From: an uncultured Acidobacteriaceae bacterium
GTDB taxonomy: Bacteria; Acidobacteriota; Terriglobia; Terriglobales; Acidobacteriaceae
Assembly: GCA_903911925.1 (NCBI GenBank)
Contig: CAIWFH010000067.1
Location: 1-64,000, forward strand
Length of the DNA stretch: 64,000 bases
Direction of reading: 5' to 3'
In this document: piece after piece, positions 56,503-64,000 of the stretch
Layout: every line of letters begins with the position of its first letter
How positions within the stretch are numbered: position 1 is the stretch's first letter
The notes under the pieces: generated by a model
What the model was told of the DNA's origin: nothing
The model's database searches: none
Seen by the model: only the letters and a program-made list of their open reading frames with translations
Translations under genes and position numbers: made by a program

Positions 56503-56948
56503 GTTTCAAAAACGAGTTGGATCGCAGCCAGGCTGGTGGTGAAGACCACGATGCTCTTGCCCTGGATCCCGCGCTCAAGGCCGCGCTGGACAACTTCCGC
56601 CAGAGCGTTCACTCCTGGAGCGAGGCCGCGTACAACCGGCCGCGGATGCAGGTCGCCTCGCGCCGCAGGCTCTGGCGGTTGGCGACGGGGTGGGCCTTGG
56701 GATGCGTGCTGGTTGCCGGCGCAGTATCCGGGGGTGTTTACGGGCGGCACCTTAAGCAAGCGAGGGCGGAGGCGGTGCTCGAGGCCGAGCATCAGCGTCA
56801 GCTTGCCGCAGATCGCGAGGCGGAAGAGTTGATGGCCGACGTGGATAGCGATATCTCGCGACAGGTTCCCAGCGCAATGGAGCCGCTGGCTCAACTGATG
56901 GCCGAGGACGAATCGAATATAAGCACGGGAAAGAAAAAACGCAATTGA
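56499..56948 (+). CDS. Small single-pass membrane protein, candidate anti-sigma factor
   Basis: A 149-residue protein with about 60 cytoplasmic residues, one membrane helix at about 61-82 (LATGWALGCVLVAGAVSGGVYG), and an acidic, helical periplasmic part (residues 85-149) that ends in a basic GKKKRN. The topology, position and four-base overlap with the sigma gene all fit an anti-sigma factor. No zinc-binding HxxxCxxC motif is present in the cytoplasmic part. No family was recognised by sequence, so the anti-sigma role is inferred from context only. Confidence 0.7.
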   Translation: MSFKNELDRSQAGGEDHDALALDPALKAALDNFRQSVHSWSEAAYNRPRMQVASRRRLWRLATGWALGCVLVAGAVSGGVYGRHLKQARAEAVLEAEHQRQLAADREAEELMADVDSDISRQVPSAMEPLAQLMAEDESNISTGKKKRN

Positions 56949-56979
56949 ACCAGAGGAATAACAAGGAAGAGGGATCAGG

Positions 56980-57624
56980 ATGAAAGTACTCATGAAGGTT
57001 AAGTTGGGATTGGCGCTCGCGGCGTTTTGCGCGGCAGCAGCTGTGGCGGGAGCGCAACCGCCCGCGGGCGGGCCGGGGTTTGGCGATCATCAGCCGCCGT
57101 TTGAAAGAGCGCTCGGCCCCCAGGGCAACCACGGCCGCTGGTGGAACAATCCGGAGATGGTTGAGAAGCTCAAACTCACCGACGACCAGCGCAAGCAGAT
57201 GGACGGCATCCTGCTTCAGCACCGCGAGACGCTGATCGATCTGCGCGCCAGTGTGGAAAAGGCAGAATTGCAGATGGAGCCGCTGATGCGCGACGATCAG
57301 CCCAACGAGACGAAGATTCTGGGGCAGATCGATAAAGTGGCCCAGGCCCGCGCCGAGCTTGAAAAAGCGAACGCCCGCTTCCTGCTGGCTATCCGCGGCA
57401 AACTGACGCCGGAGCAGTGGAAGACATTACAGGCCGAACGAGGCAACCGGCATGGAGACAAGCGGGAAGGCGAACGCGGCTGGCAGCCCGGCGGCCAGGG
57501 CCAGCACGGTGCGGGACATCACCAGGCTCCTCCTCCACCTCCTCCCGGACCGCAGGGCGGTCTTGAAGACGGCGGGCAGGGGGCTGACGCTCCCGGCAAT
57601 CCGGCAGCGGGGACAAACCAGTAA
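56980..57624 (+). CDS. Periplasmic Spy/CpxP-like LTxxQ protein
   Basis: A 214-residue exported protein. The signal peptide (to about 25, ending AGA) is followed by a helical core with two LTxxQ motifs, LTDDQ at 66-70 and LTPEQ at 142-146, the hallmark of Spy/CpxP/CnrX-type proteins. The last 60 residues are rich in His, Gly, Pro and Gln (GAGHHQAPPPPPP). Such tails can bind metal. In CnrX-type systems, a periplasmic sensor of this fold controls a membrane anti-sigma factor, which is why the three-gene operon is of interest. A strong terminator follows. Confidence 0.88.
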   Translation: MKVLMKVKLGLALAAFCAAAAVAGAQPPAGGPGFGDHQPPFERALGPQGNHGRWWNNPEMVEKLKLTDDQRKQMDGILLQHRETLIDLRASVEKAELQMEPLMRDDQPNETKILGQIDKVAQARAELEKANARFLLAIRGKLTPEQWKTLQAERGNRHGDKREGERGWQPGGQGQHGAGHHQAPPPPPPGPQGGLEDGGQGADAPGNPAAGTNQ

Positions 57625-57676
57625 CGCGCGACAGAGTTTCAGGCAGAGAGCAAATGCGGTTGTAAGCAATACCGGT

Positions 57677-57712
57677 GGCGGCAAGGGGCGATCCTCTTGC
57701 CGCCGTTTTTTT
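57677..57712 (+). terminator. Intrinsic terminator of the ECF operon
   Basis: GGCGGCAAG pairs with CTTGCCGCC around a ten-base loop, followed by G and seven T. It lies 53 bases after the last gene of the sigma operon. Confidence 0.93.
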
Positions 57713-57912
57713 GGTCTTGCCCATCCGAACAGCGCGGCAGCATCGGCCCGCGCCTGTCTTTGAACCTCCGGGTTGTGTATCGCGGCAGCACACTCCACTG
57801 CTCCGCTTCGATACAGGGATTGAAGCGTATTGGCACAGCCTGTGCCCTCTCGCTGGACAGTCTTGATCGAAGTGCTTCGTGGCGAGGCAAAACGAGTCAT
57901 AAGAATTATGAC

Positions 57913-57939
57913 TAAAGTTATTTCCCTTCGCTCCGATAA
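57913..57939 (+). promoter_or_regulatory. Sigma-28 (FliA) flagellar promoter
   Basis: TAAAGTTA at 57913-57920 and TCCGATAA at 57932-57939 are separated by 11 bases, nearly identical to the TAAAGTTT-N11-GCCGATAA consensus. It is about 100 bases upstream of the flagellin start. It implies that the organism has a flagellar sigma factor elsewhere. Confidence 0.9.
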
Positions 57940-58040
57940 CAGGGGCATACGCAATGGCGCCCTATGGAGCCGGATGAAACGGGCCGGAACGAGTAATGGC
58001 AGGGCCGCCGTGCAAGGCAACACAAAAGGAGTTGTGTCCC

Positions 58041-59322
58041 ATGGCCCTCGGTGTTTTGAACAACCTGTCAGCGATCTACGCGGAGAACAACCTGAACAAC
58101 ACGAGCAACAGCCTGCAGAAGGTTCTGCAGCAGTTGTCGTCTGGTTCGCGCATCAACTCCGGAGCGGACGACGCCGCCGGCCTATCCCCTGGTGAACGGC
58201 CTGCAGGCCAACTCCTCGGCGCTCACCCAGTCGGCAACCAACGCTACTGAAGGCGTGGGTCTGCTGCACGTGGCCGATGGCGCGCTCTCGCAAGTGACCA
58301 ACCTGCTCAACCGCGCCGTGACGCTGGCGACGGAAGCCTCCAACGGCACGCTCAACGCCTCGCAGGAAGCCGCGGCCAATCAGGAGTACCAGTCGATCCT
58401 CTCGGAAATTACCAATATCGGTACCACGACCACCTATAACCAGAACCAGGTCTTCACCGGCTCTCTCAACGGCGTTGAGATCTATACCGGCGACTCCTCG
58501 GGAACCGGGGCCTCGATTGACAGCCTGTATTTTGGCGCTCTCAGCGCGTCCGGCGTGGGCGACACGGGTGGCACAGTCGTGCAGAGCAGCGCGGGCCTGT
58601 TCGTTGACCTGTCAAAAGACAACGCCGTCTCGCCCCCAACACTGAATACTGCCGCGGCAACAACCGACTCGGTCACCGGCGGGCTCATCTTCACCATTAC
58701 CAGCGCCACCGGCGCCACCAGCACGTACACCACCACGTCAACGTCGGTGAGCAGCCTGATTGCCGAGATCAACGCCGAGCATATTCCTGGTGTAACGGCC
58801 AGCTTTGCCACCGCGGCCGCCGCGGGCGACACGACCGATAACGCTGCGGATACCGGCATTCAGCTGACCAACACGAATCCCAACGTGGCCATTTCGCTCA
58901 ACTCGCTCGACGACACTTCGACCGGCATTACTCCCGGCGCGATGGTGGCCAACAACAAGGCCACGACTACCATCTCTTACAAGTTCGCGGCCGGCGGAGA
59001 CACATCGGCTAACCTCAAGGGAACCGATCTGACCAACCAGGCCAATGCACAGGTTGCCGTAGCGGCCATTAATGCCGCGGTGACCGCAGTGGCCGCGCAG
59101 GACGGCTACATCGGCGCACAGATCAACACTCTTGAGGCCATCAGCCAGGTGGTCAGCACGCAGCAGGAAAACGTGGTCTCTGCGCAGAACGCGATCCAGG
59201 CCACCGACTACGCCGCGGCAACCTCGAATATGTCGAAGTATGAGATTCTCTCGCAAACCGGCATCTCTGCCCTTGCGCAGGCCAACAGCGTGGAGCAGGA
59301 AGTCACCAAGCTTTTGCAGTAA
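58041..59322 (+). pseudogene. fliC: Flagellin gene with a one-base frameshift
   Basis: Filament protein of about 426 residues if the frame is restored. The N-terminal D0/D1 coil is present (ALGVLNNLSAIYAENNL, LQQLSSGSRINSGADDAAG), as is the C-terminal coil (NAIQATDYAAATSNMSKYEIL, ALAQANSVEQEVTKLLQ), with a Thr/Ser-rich variable centre. A run of four C at 58186-58189 carries one base too many: frame 1 reads AGLSPGER, frame 2 resumes as LVNGLQANSSALTQ. Without it, AGLSLVNGLQA would be continuous. AAAGGAG precedes the ATG, and a consensus sigma-28 promoter and strong terminator flank it, so only the coding run is damaged. A sequencing error, real mutation or phase variation are possible. No other flagellar gene is nearby. 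Confidence 0.85.
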
Positions 59323-59358
59323 CGCAGAACTGAAACAACTTCAAGACAACCCAGGGAC

Positions 59359-59397
59359 GGGCGGCGGCAGGGGCAAACCTTGCCGCCCTTTTTTTTT
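59359..59397 (+). terminator. Intrinsic terminator of flagellin
   Basis: The stem GGCGGCAGGG pairs with CCTTGCCGCC, with one bulge, around a short loop, followed by a run of nine T. It lies 37 bases after the flagellin stop. Confidence 0.92.
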
Positions 59398-59445
59398 GAG
59401 AATCCCCCTAGAACCTGCCCGCGTCCGTGGTTGAGCGGGAGGGAG

Positions 59446-59465
59446 CAGGGGCCTTCAGGCCCCTG
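59446..59465. repeat. TTCA-loop hairpin, copy 1
   Basis: CAGGGGCC and GGCCCCTG form a perfect 8-base-pair stem around a TTCA tetraloop. A smaller related hairpin with the same loop lies at 61504-61517, suggesting a short repeat family. Confidence 0.55.
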
Positions 59466-59588
59466 AATCCTGGCTTCCAACAGATGTGGCTTTAGCCGTG
59501 GGCCCTTTGTTGGCTTGGCTAAGCCGCGATAGAACGCAAGAAACTCGACAAATCCAGGACAATGGCACAGCATCTATGTAAACCACCG

Positions 59589-60341
59589 TCAAAGCAAGAT
59601 CGCTTCAATCTTCCCACCCCCCAGCTTGAGCAGTCTGCGCCCAACCATGAAGAGCCAAATCGGATATAGCGGCCCGGCGGTTGCCATCAGGATCACGCCA
59701 AGAATCGGGACGAAAAGTCCGCCAACGATGTGAAGCAGATCGAGCGAGTGCATCACGATGCCCAGCCAGGCCGTCGCCTTGCTGAAGATGCCGCCGCGCA
59801 GCATGACGCAACAAACAAGCACCGCGCCGCACTGGACGAGCACTCCGCCCAGAATGGCGCCGGTTCCGTGCCACATGTCGGCGGCCATTACCGCTTCTCC
59901 GGCGGCCAGCAGTTGGGCCCTGACGGCATCGCTGGTGGCCGTGGCGTAATGGTTGCTCAACGCCAGCATCGAGAGCGCTCCCGGCGTTGCCAGCAGCATC
60001 GTCAACCCGCCAAAGACCAGCACGGTTGAAAGCAGGACTCTGGCCCCGTTCACCCGCCGCAACGCCTCATAGAGCCCCAGGAACAACAAGTAGTAGAGCG
60101 GCATGACGACGGCTGTCGGCAGATCCAGGCGCAGCAGCCCCACGGATTTGTTGTGTTGGAGCAGGTTGAAGGCTTCGGCCGCTGTAGTGGGCTGTCCGCC
60201 CAGCACAACCATCTGGACCATTGTCGCCAGCGAATAGACGATGAGAACGAACGCCGCGATGCCGCCGACGCGGCAAAGGCTGCTCAGATTGCTCGTTCCT
60301 TGATCGTCCGTCCCGCCCTGTCTATCAGTTGAAACCTGCAT
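59589..60341 (-). CDS. Multi-pass membrane protein, DUF4386-like
   Basis: A 250-residue inner-membrane protein with about six hydrophobic helices, e.g. VGGIAAFVLIVYSLATMVQMVVLG, LPTAVVMPLYYLLFLGLYEAL and VGGLFVPILGVILMATAGPLYPIWLF. The pattern and central LALSNHYATATS region resemble DUF4386-type proteins. No transport or catalytic motif was seen. It starts four bases after the dienelactone hydrolase stop, so they are likely co-transcribed. Function unknown. Confidence 0.75.
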   Translation of the reverse strand: MQVSTDRQGGTDDQGTSNLSSLCRVGGIAAFVLIVYSLATMVQMVVLGGQPTTAAEAFNLLQHNKSVGLLRLDLPTAVVMPLYYLLFLGLYEALRRVNGARVLLSTVLVFGGLTMLLATPGALSMLALSNHYATATSDAVRAQLLAAGEAVMAADMWHGTGAILGGVLVQCGAVLVCCVMLRGGIFSKATAWLGIVMHSLDLLHIVGGLFVPILGVILMATAGPLYPIWLFMVGRRLLKLGGGKIEAILL

Positions 60342-60344
60342 AGA

Positions 60345-61052
60345 TCAGCTCCCAAGGTGCGTCTTGAAGAACGCAACAATCCGCCGTCGCGCATCCATCG
60401 TAGCCGGCTCGTTGTAGCCGATTGCGGAGATGCGAAGCACCTTCAGGAACCCGTAGCCCCGGTGATTATTCATAAACGAGTGGCCAGCGTCGGGATACTC
60501 CTTCACATCGTGCGGAACCAAGGCGCGGTCCAGCGCTCTTGCAAGCTGTTCGGCGACGCCCGCTTCCCACTTCGCTTTTGCGCCATAACTGCCCACCACC
60601 GGGCAAGCCGTGTTGAGGAACTCGTCGACGTCTTTAGGCAGCGGACCGCCGTAGTTGATGCTCGCGGCCGAGAATCCATGGCCGGAGGCAAGCAGCAGGG
60701 CAAATCCGCCGCCCATGCAGAAGCCGATAACGCCGACCTTGCCGTTGCAGTTTGGCTGGGCCAGCAGCCAGGTGCGCGCGGCCTCGACATCGTCGAATGC
60801 CGGACCGGTGCGGGCCATCATGTCGCGTATCACGGCGCGGATGCAGACCATCCTCCCGCCCTTGTAGTAGAGATCGGGCGACACAGAAAGAAATCCGGCA
60901 TCGGCCAGCCATTGGGCCTGGTTGCGGTGGTCCTGGCTCATCCCGAACACGTCGTGGAGCACCACCACGCCGGGCGCGGGGTTGGAATTGGGGGGAACAG
61001 CGAGATAGGCGGGCATCTGTCCGCGCGGAGTAGGGATGAAGACGTCTTGCAT
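60345..61052 (-). CDS. Dienelactone hydrolase family protein
   Basis: A 235-residue alpha/beta hydrolase. The catalytic Cys is in [14 protein letters not shown], the His in [12 protein letters not shown], and the Asp lies between them in a helix-rich region, as in dienelactone hydrolases, which open enol-lactones in aromatic degradation. An oxyanion-side [15 protein letters not shown] motif is present. The start at 61052 follows a weak AGG; the upstream frame extension is not protein-like. Many family members have no known substrate, and no ring-cleavage gene is nearby. Confidence 0.86.
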   Translation of the reverse strand: MQDVFIPTPRGQMPAYLAVPPNSNPAPGVVVLHDVFGMSQDHRNQAQWLADAGFLSVSPDLYYKGGRMVCIRAVIRDMMARTGPAFDDVEAARTWLLAQPNCNGKVGVIGFCMGGGFALLLASGHGFSAASINYGGPLPKDVDEFLNTACPVVGSYGAKAKWEAGVAEQLARALDRALVPHDVKEYPDAGHSFMNNHRGYGFLKVLRISAIGYNEPATMDARRRIVAFFKTHLGS

Positions 61053-61641
61053 GGCCGTACCTGTGGTTTGCCGGTAGTCTCGCGGCCGACAGCCGATTCT
61101 ACTCCCGCTACAGGCTTGATTGCGTGAACAATGCCGCGGGCGCATCAACCCTCCACGCGAAAAATCCCCGGGTCAGGCCCAGGCGCGCCGCAGATTCTGA
61201 ACTGCCGCCTACGCTCCGGAAAGATCCCCGAGAGAGACAGGCCCGTAAAGCGTTGCAAATTATGGCTTGCCGCGGGCGGGATTGGACCTTGTGGAGAATT
61301 CCTTCCGGGGCTCAGCAATCCGTTGACTCTGCGGGCCGATTCGGGTATTCTGAAGACCTTGCGCGGTGTTGCGCCTGGGGTCTGTGTGTGTTCACCTGGA
61401 CCCGGCTGACCGAGTTCCCAGTTTTTAGCTCTGGTGGAATCGGACAGCACAGGCCACCGGCTGCTGGAAACGGTTAGTTGACGCCAATCCAGCCGAGCCA
61501 GAGCCCCTTCAGGGGCCAGCCCCCGCAGTCCTCACCCGAACAGGATTGTTTGGTAGTGGGTGGAAGAGGCCCAAGCGCGGTTTGCGTGGGTCAAGGCGTT
61601 TTGCGCCGTGGTTTTTCAGTCTTTTAGAGGGCAGGAGAGCG
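61053..61641. other. Divergent spacer upstream of rplM
   Basis: This spacer should contain the promoter of the rplM-rpsI operon and possibly a leader involved in ribosomal protein autoregulation, but no defined leader fold was recognised. A small hairpin is present at 61504-61517. No convincing short gene was found. Confidence 0.4.
61504..61517. repeat. TTCA-loop hairpin, copy 2
   Basis: GCCCC and GGGGC form a perfect 5-base-pair stem around a TTCA tetraloop, the same loop as the hairpin at 59446. It is short enough to be a chance match. Confidence 0.35.
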
Positions 61642-62073
61642 ATGTCTACCTTTGTTCCGAGCGGCAAGGATATTGTCCGCAAGTGGTATGTAATCGATGC
61701 CAGCGGTCAGACGCTGGGCCGTCTGGCGACCAAAGCCGCCAGTACGCTGAGCGGCAAGCTGAATCCCCAGTATGTGCCGTACATCGACATGGGCGATCAC
61801 GTCATCGTCATCAATGCGGAGAAGGTGCGCCTCACCGGCCTCAAGGCCGAGAGCAAGCTTTATCGCCGCTACACCGGTTTCCCCGGCGGACTGCGCGAAG
61901 AGTCGTTTATTCGCCTGTTGAACCGCAAGCCGGAGCTGATTCTGGAGCAGGCCATCAAGGGCATGCTGCCCAAGAGCAAGATGGGCCGCCAGATGGCTAC
62001 CAAGCTCAAGGTCTACAAGGGTGACCAGCATCCCCACCAGGCGCAGATGCCGGTGGCTCTAGAAGTCGCATAA
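61642..62073 (+). CDS. rplM: 50S ribosomal protein L13
   Basis: A 143-residue large-subunit ribosomal protein. It has the L13 landmarks [41 protein letters not shown] and the C-terminal HPHQAQMP. The start at 61642 gives a normal length and has AGGAGA upstream. It is followed by rpsI after 47 bases, the conserved rplM-rpsI operon. Confidence 0.98.
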   Translation: MSTFVPSGKDIVRKWYVIDASGQTLGRLATKAASTLSGKLNPQYVPYIDMGDHVIVINAEKVRLTGLKAESKLYRRYTGFPGGLREESFIRLLNRKPELILEQAIKGMLPKSKMGRQMATKLKVYKGDQHPHQAQMPVALEVA

Positions 62074-62120
62074 CGGGTTGGCGGGCTCCCCAGGGAGCTT
62101 GCGGAGAGAGTCAAAAGAGA

Positions 62121-62516
62121 ATGGCAGATCTGGTTCAGTATTACGGAACGGGGCGCCGCAAGGCGGCGATCGCCCGCGTTTTTCTGCGTCCCGGTACGGG
62201 CGAGTGGAAAGTTAACGGCAAGGCTTTCGAAGAGTATTTCGTTACCGAGCAGCAGCGTGTAGCCGCCAAGCGCACCCTGGCTCTGGTCGAATTGTCTTCG
62301 AGCTTCGACGTGGTCACCACCGTGAAGAGCGGCGGCGTCTGCGCCCAGGCCGATGCGGTCAAGATGGGCATTGCCCGCGCCCTGGTTGAGTTCAACCCGG
62401 AACTGCGCAAGGTTCTCAAGGCCGAAGGCCTGCTGACCCGCGACTCGCGCATGAAGGAGCGCAAGAAGTACGGCCAGAAGGGCGCCCGCGCACGGTTCCA
62501 GTTCAGCAAGCGCTAG
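62121..62516 (+). CDS. rpsI: 30S ribosomal protein S9
   Basis: A 131-residue small-subunit protein whose C-terminal tail reaches the P-site tRNA. It shows [14 protein letters not shown] at the start, and ends [18 protein letters not shown], the family's basic tail. It pairs with rplM in a conserved operon. A heptamer repeat tract follows its stop directly. Confidence 0.98.
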   Translation: MADLVQYYGTGRRKAAIARVFLRPGTGEWKVNGKAFEEYFVTEQQRVAAKRTLALVELSSSFDVVTTVKSGGVCAQADAVKMGIARALVEFNPELRKVLKAEGLLTRDSRMKERKKYGQKGARARFQFSKR

Positions 62517-62594
62517 TTGTCAGTGGTCAGTTATCAGTTTTCAGCGCTTGGCTTTTCGGCCAACTGAAGACTGGCAACTGATGACTGATCACTC
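62517..62594. repeat. Imperfect inverted heptamer repeats
   Basis: After the rpsI stop, TCAGTGG, TCAGTTA, TCAGTTT and TCAG recur every seven bases. The right side (AACTGAAGACTGGCAACTGA) carries the same units in inverted orientation (GACTGATCA), so the region can fold into a long imperfect hairpin. It lies between rpsI and rpsB. Confidence 0.75.
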
Positions 62595-62625
62595 GTTTTA
62601 CCAATTTCCCGCAGCAGCGGGATCA

Positions 62626-62654
62626 ATCCGGGTCAGGGTAGTGCCAGCCCGGAT
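62626..62654 (+). other. Leader hairpin before rpsB
   Basis: ATCCGGG pairs with CCCGGAT over seven bases around a 15-base loop, 11 bases before the AAAGGAGG ribosome binding site of rpsB. A second small hairpin, CCCGC-AGCA-GCGGG, precedes it. A role in rpsB control is possible but not shown. Confidence 0.4.
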
Positions 62655-62674
62655 GCAATCCACAAAGGAGGCCA

Positions 62675-63538
62675 ATGGCCACGATCACAATGAAGGAGCT
62701 GCTCGAAGCCGGTGTTCACTTCGGGCATCAGACCAAGCGCTGGAATCCCAAGATGAAGGAATACATCTTCGGCGAGCGCAATGGTATCTACATCATCGAC
62801 CTGCAGAAGACGCTCAAGCTGTTCAAGGATGCGTCGAAGTTTGTCACAGAGCTGTGCGCCGGAGGCAAGACGATCCTATTCGTCGGCACCAAGCGCCAGG
62901 CCCAGGACGCCGTGGCCGAAGAAGCCACCCGCGCCGGGATGCCGTACATCAACCAGCGCTGGCTGGGCGGCCTGTTGACCAACTGGGTTACCGTGCAGAA
63001 GTCGGTGAAGCGCCTTCAGGAACTGGATGAGATGGCTACGGATGGCCGCTATGAGCTGCTGACCAAGAAGGAAGTTATCAAACTGGAGCGGGAGCGCAAG
63101 CACCTGCAGGCAAATTTGGCCGGCATCAAGGCGATGAAGCGGCTGCCCGATGCGCTGTTTATCGTCGACTCAAACAACGAAGCGATTGCCGTGAAGGAAG
63201 CCCGCAAGCTGGGCATCCCGGTGGTTGCGGTGGTTGACACCAACTGCGATCCGACGGTTGTGGACTACGTGATTCCGGGCAATGACGACGCGCTGCGCGC
63301 CATCCGCCTTTTCACCTCGAAGATCGCCGACTCGGCGGCCGAGGGCGTGAACCTGGTGGGCGACAAGGCCTTTACCGAGGAAATGGCCATTCCGGAAGCA
63401 GTTGCCGAGACGGTTGCCGAAGAAGCGGCGCCGGTTGAAGTACTGGATCTTGAAGCGGCACTGGGCGGCGGCATCCGCAAGGCCCCGGCTGCGGTTGCAG
63501 CCCTGGACGAGGACGTGCCGGTCGAAGGCGCTCTTTAA
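62675..63538 (+). CDS. rpsB: 30S ribosomal protein S2
   Basis: A 287-residue small-subunit protein. Diagnostic stretches are [44 protein letters not shown] and [34 protein letters not shown]. The C terminus is extended by about 40 acidic, Ala-rich residues ([22 protein letters not shown]), a common feature in some phyla. AAAGGAGG precedes the ATG. It is followed by tsf, the usual order, but with a terminator-like hairpin between them. Confidence 0.98.
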   Translation: MATITMKELLEAGVHFGHQTKRWNPKMKEYIFGERNGIYIIDLQKTLKLFKDASKFVTELCAGGKTILFVGTKRQAQDAVAEEATRAGMPYINQRWLGGLLTNWVTVQKSVKRLQELDEMATDGRYELLTKKEVIKLERERKHLQANLAGIKAMKRLPDALFIVDSNNEAIAVKEARKLGIPVVAVVDTNCDPTVVDYVIPGNDDALRAIRLFTSKIADSAAEGVNLVGDKAFTEEMAIPEAVAETVAEEAAPVEVLDLEAALGGGIRKAPAAVAALDEDVPVEGAL

Positions 63539-63572
63539 TCATTCCTGCACACAGCAGTGTGCATACTGAGAG

Positions 63573-63609
63573 AAGCGTGGCCGCGATAGTTTAGCGCCAC
63601 GCTTTTCTT
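63573..63609 (+). terminator. Terminator or attenuator between rpsB and tsf
   Basis: AAGCGTGGC pairs with GCCACGCTT around a 14-base loop and is followed by TTTTCTT. A smaller perfect hairpin, GCACAC-AGCA-GTGTGC, lies just upstream at 63547. The T tract is short, so partial read-through into tsf is likely. Confidence 0.7.
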
Positions 63610-63725
63610 ATGCCGGAAGTGTTCCGGCCAAGAAAACATCGGGTGGGCTACCACACACCGCGGTCCGGCAAAGATCGAATTGCACTAAGTCCCCGGCGAG
63701 GGGACGAGAAATCAGGAAAAGAGAG

Positions 63726-64000
63726 ATGACTACAGTGAGCGAAAAAATTGATGCCAAGTTGGTAAAAGAGCTCCGGGAAAAGTCCGGCGCGCCCATGGGC
63801 GACTGCCTCAAGGCGTTGCAGGAGACCAAGGGCGACATCGAAGGCGCCTTTGTTGTGCTGCGCAAGCGCGGCATGGCCTCGGCCCAGAAGAAGGCCGCCC
63901 GCACCACCAACGAGGGCGCGGTGGGCACTTACATTCACGCCGGCGGCAAAATCGGCGTGCTGCTTGAACTGAACTGCGAGAGCGACTTTGTTGCCCGCAC
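63726..64000 (+). CDS. tsf: Elongation factor Ts, 5' part
   Basis: The first 91 residues of EF-Ts, the nucleotide exchange factor of EF-Tu; the gene runs off the right edge. The N-terminal UBA-like domain reads [22 protein letters not shown], and the core begins with [16 protein letters not shown], both diagnostic. An AGGA-type site precedes the ATG. It follows rpsB, the conserved pair. Confidence 0.95.
   Translation, partial: MTTVSEKIDAKLVKELREKSGAPMGDCLKALQETKGDIEGAFVVLRKRGMASAQKKAARTTNEGAVGTYIHAGGKIGVLLELNCESDFVAR

Noticed and set aside
55971..56993. Open frame of 340 codons on the minus strand
   Set aside because: It lies opposite the ECF sigma gene and the membrane protein, both supported by overlap, motifs and promoter.

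Overview
The window looks like chromosomal DNA of a diderm, heterotrophic bacterium, most probably an acidobacterium of the Terriglobia. This is inferred from gene style, not from a marker-gene tree. The clues are a very large Oar-type TonB-dependent receptor with an N-terminal carboxypeptidase-regulatory domain, several secreted NHL, BNR and Ig-like repeat proteins, an OprB-type porin, secreted GH2 and GH92 glycosidases, futalosine-route menaquinone synthesis (mqnE), and GC-rich intergenic hairpins repeated between genes. No phage, insertion sequence, CRISPR array, rRNA or tRNA was recognised.

Layout. 0.4-3.6 kb: a stand-alone LuxR-type regulator and an OmpR-type two-component pair. 3.8-15 kb: carbohydrate and surface enzymes (lipoprotein aldose epimerase, S1/P1 nuclease, amidohydrolase, phosphohexomutase with an FtsB-like protein, LamG-GH2 glycosidase) and small or unknown secreted proteins. 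15.0-15.8 kb: an AT-rich accessory gene with a HEPN-type RNLLVH motif. 15.8-21.6 kb: an OprB porin and a decayed NHL/Ig-like repeat gene. 21.6-28 kb: a nitrogen module (glnD, then amtB-glnB), with a 32-residue membrane peptide, a DinB-fold protein and a RelE-type toxin-antitoxin pair in between. 28.4-36.3 kb: an exported unknown, a solitary nuoB, two tandem barrel/Ig/OmpA-like paralogues and a BNR-repeat protein. 36.8-48 kb: mqnE, DUF1697, an amidohydrolase, a glutaryl-CoA-type dehydrogenase, the TonB receptor, a two-gene Mla-type lipid ABC transporter and otsB. 48-55 kb: a GH92 glycosidase and a sigma-54 two-component system with a 1009-residue kinase. 55.9-57.6 kb: an ECF sigma factor, a small membrane protein and a Spy/CpxP-like protein, preceded by an ECF-type promoter. 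58-59.3 kb: a lone flagellin with a sigma-28 promoter and terminator but a one-base frameshift. 61.6-64 kb: ribosomal genes rplM-rpsI, rpsB and the start of tsf.

How the genes fit together. GlnD would modify the T-loop tyrosine of GlnB, which in turn gates AmtB, so this is a compact ammonium-sensing unit. GH2, GH92, OprB, the TonB receptor, the epimerase and OtsB point to a polysaccharide-using lifestyle with trehalose as an osmolyte. The ECF/membrane/CpxP-like trio has the architecture of an envelope- or metal-stress regulon.

The features most worth a second look are the HEPN-motif gene, the repeated CCCAGGTC hairpin present four times at gene ends, the two frameshifted or stop-containing genes (both stops explicable as CAG to TAG), the apparently leaderless toxin promoter, the ECF/CpxP-like operon, the repeat-bearing insertion in the PDZ region of the large kinase, and the Mla-type ATPase whose Walker B glutamate is a serine.
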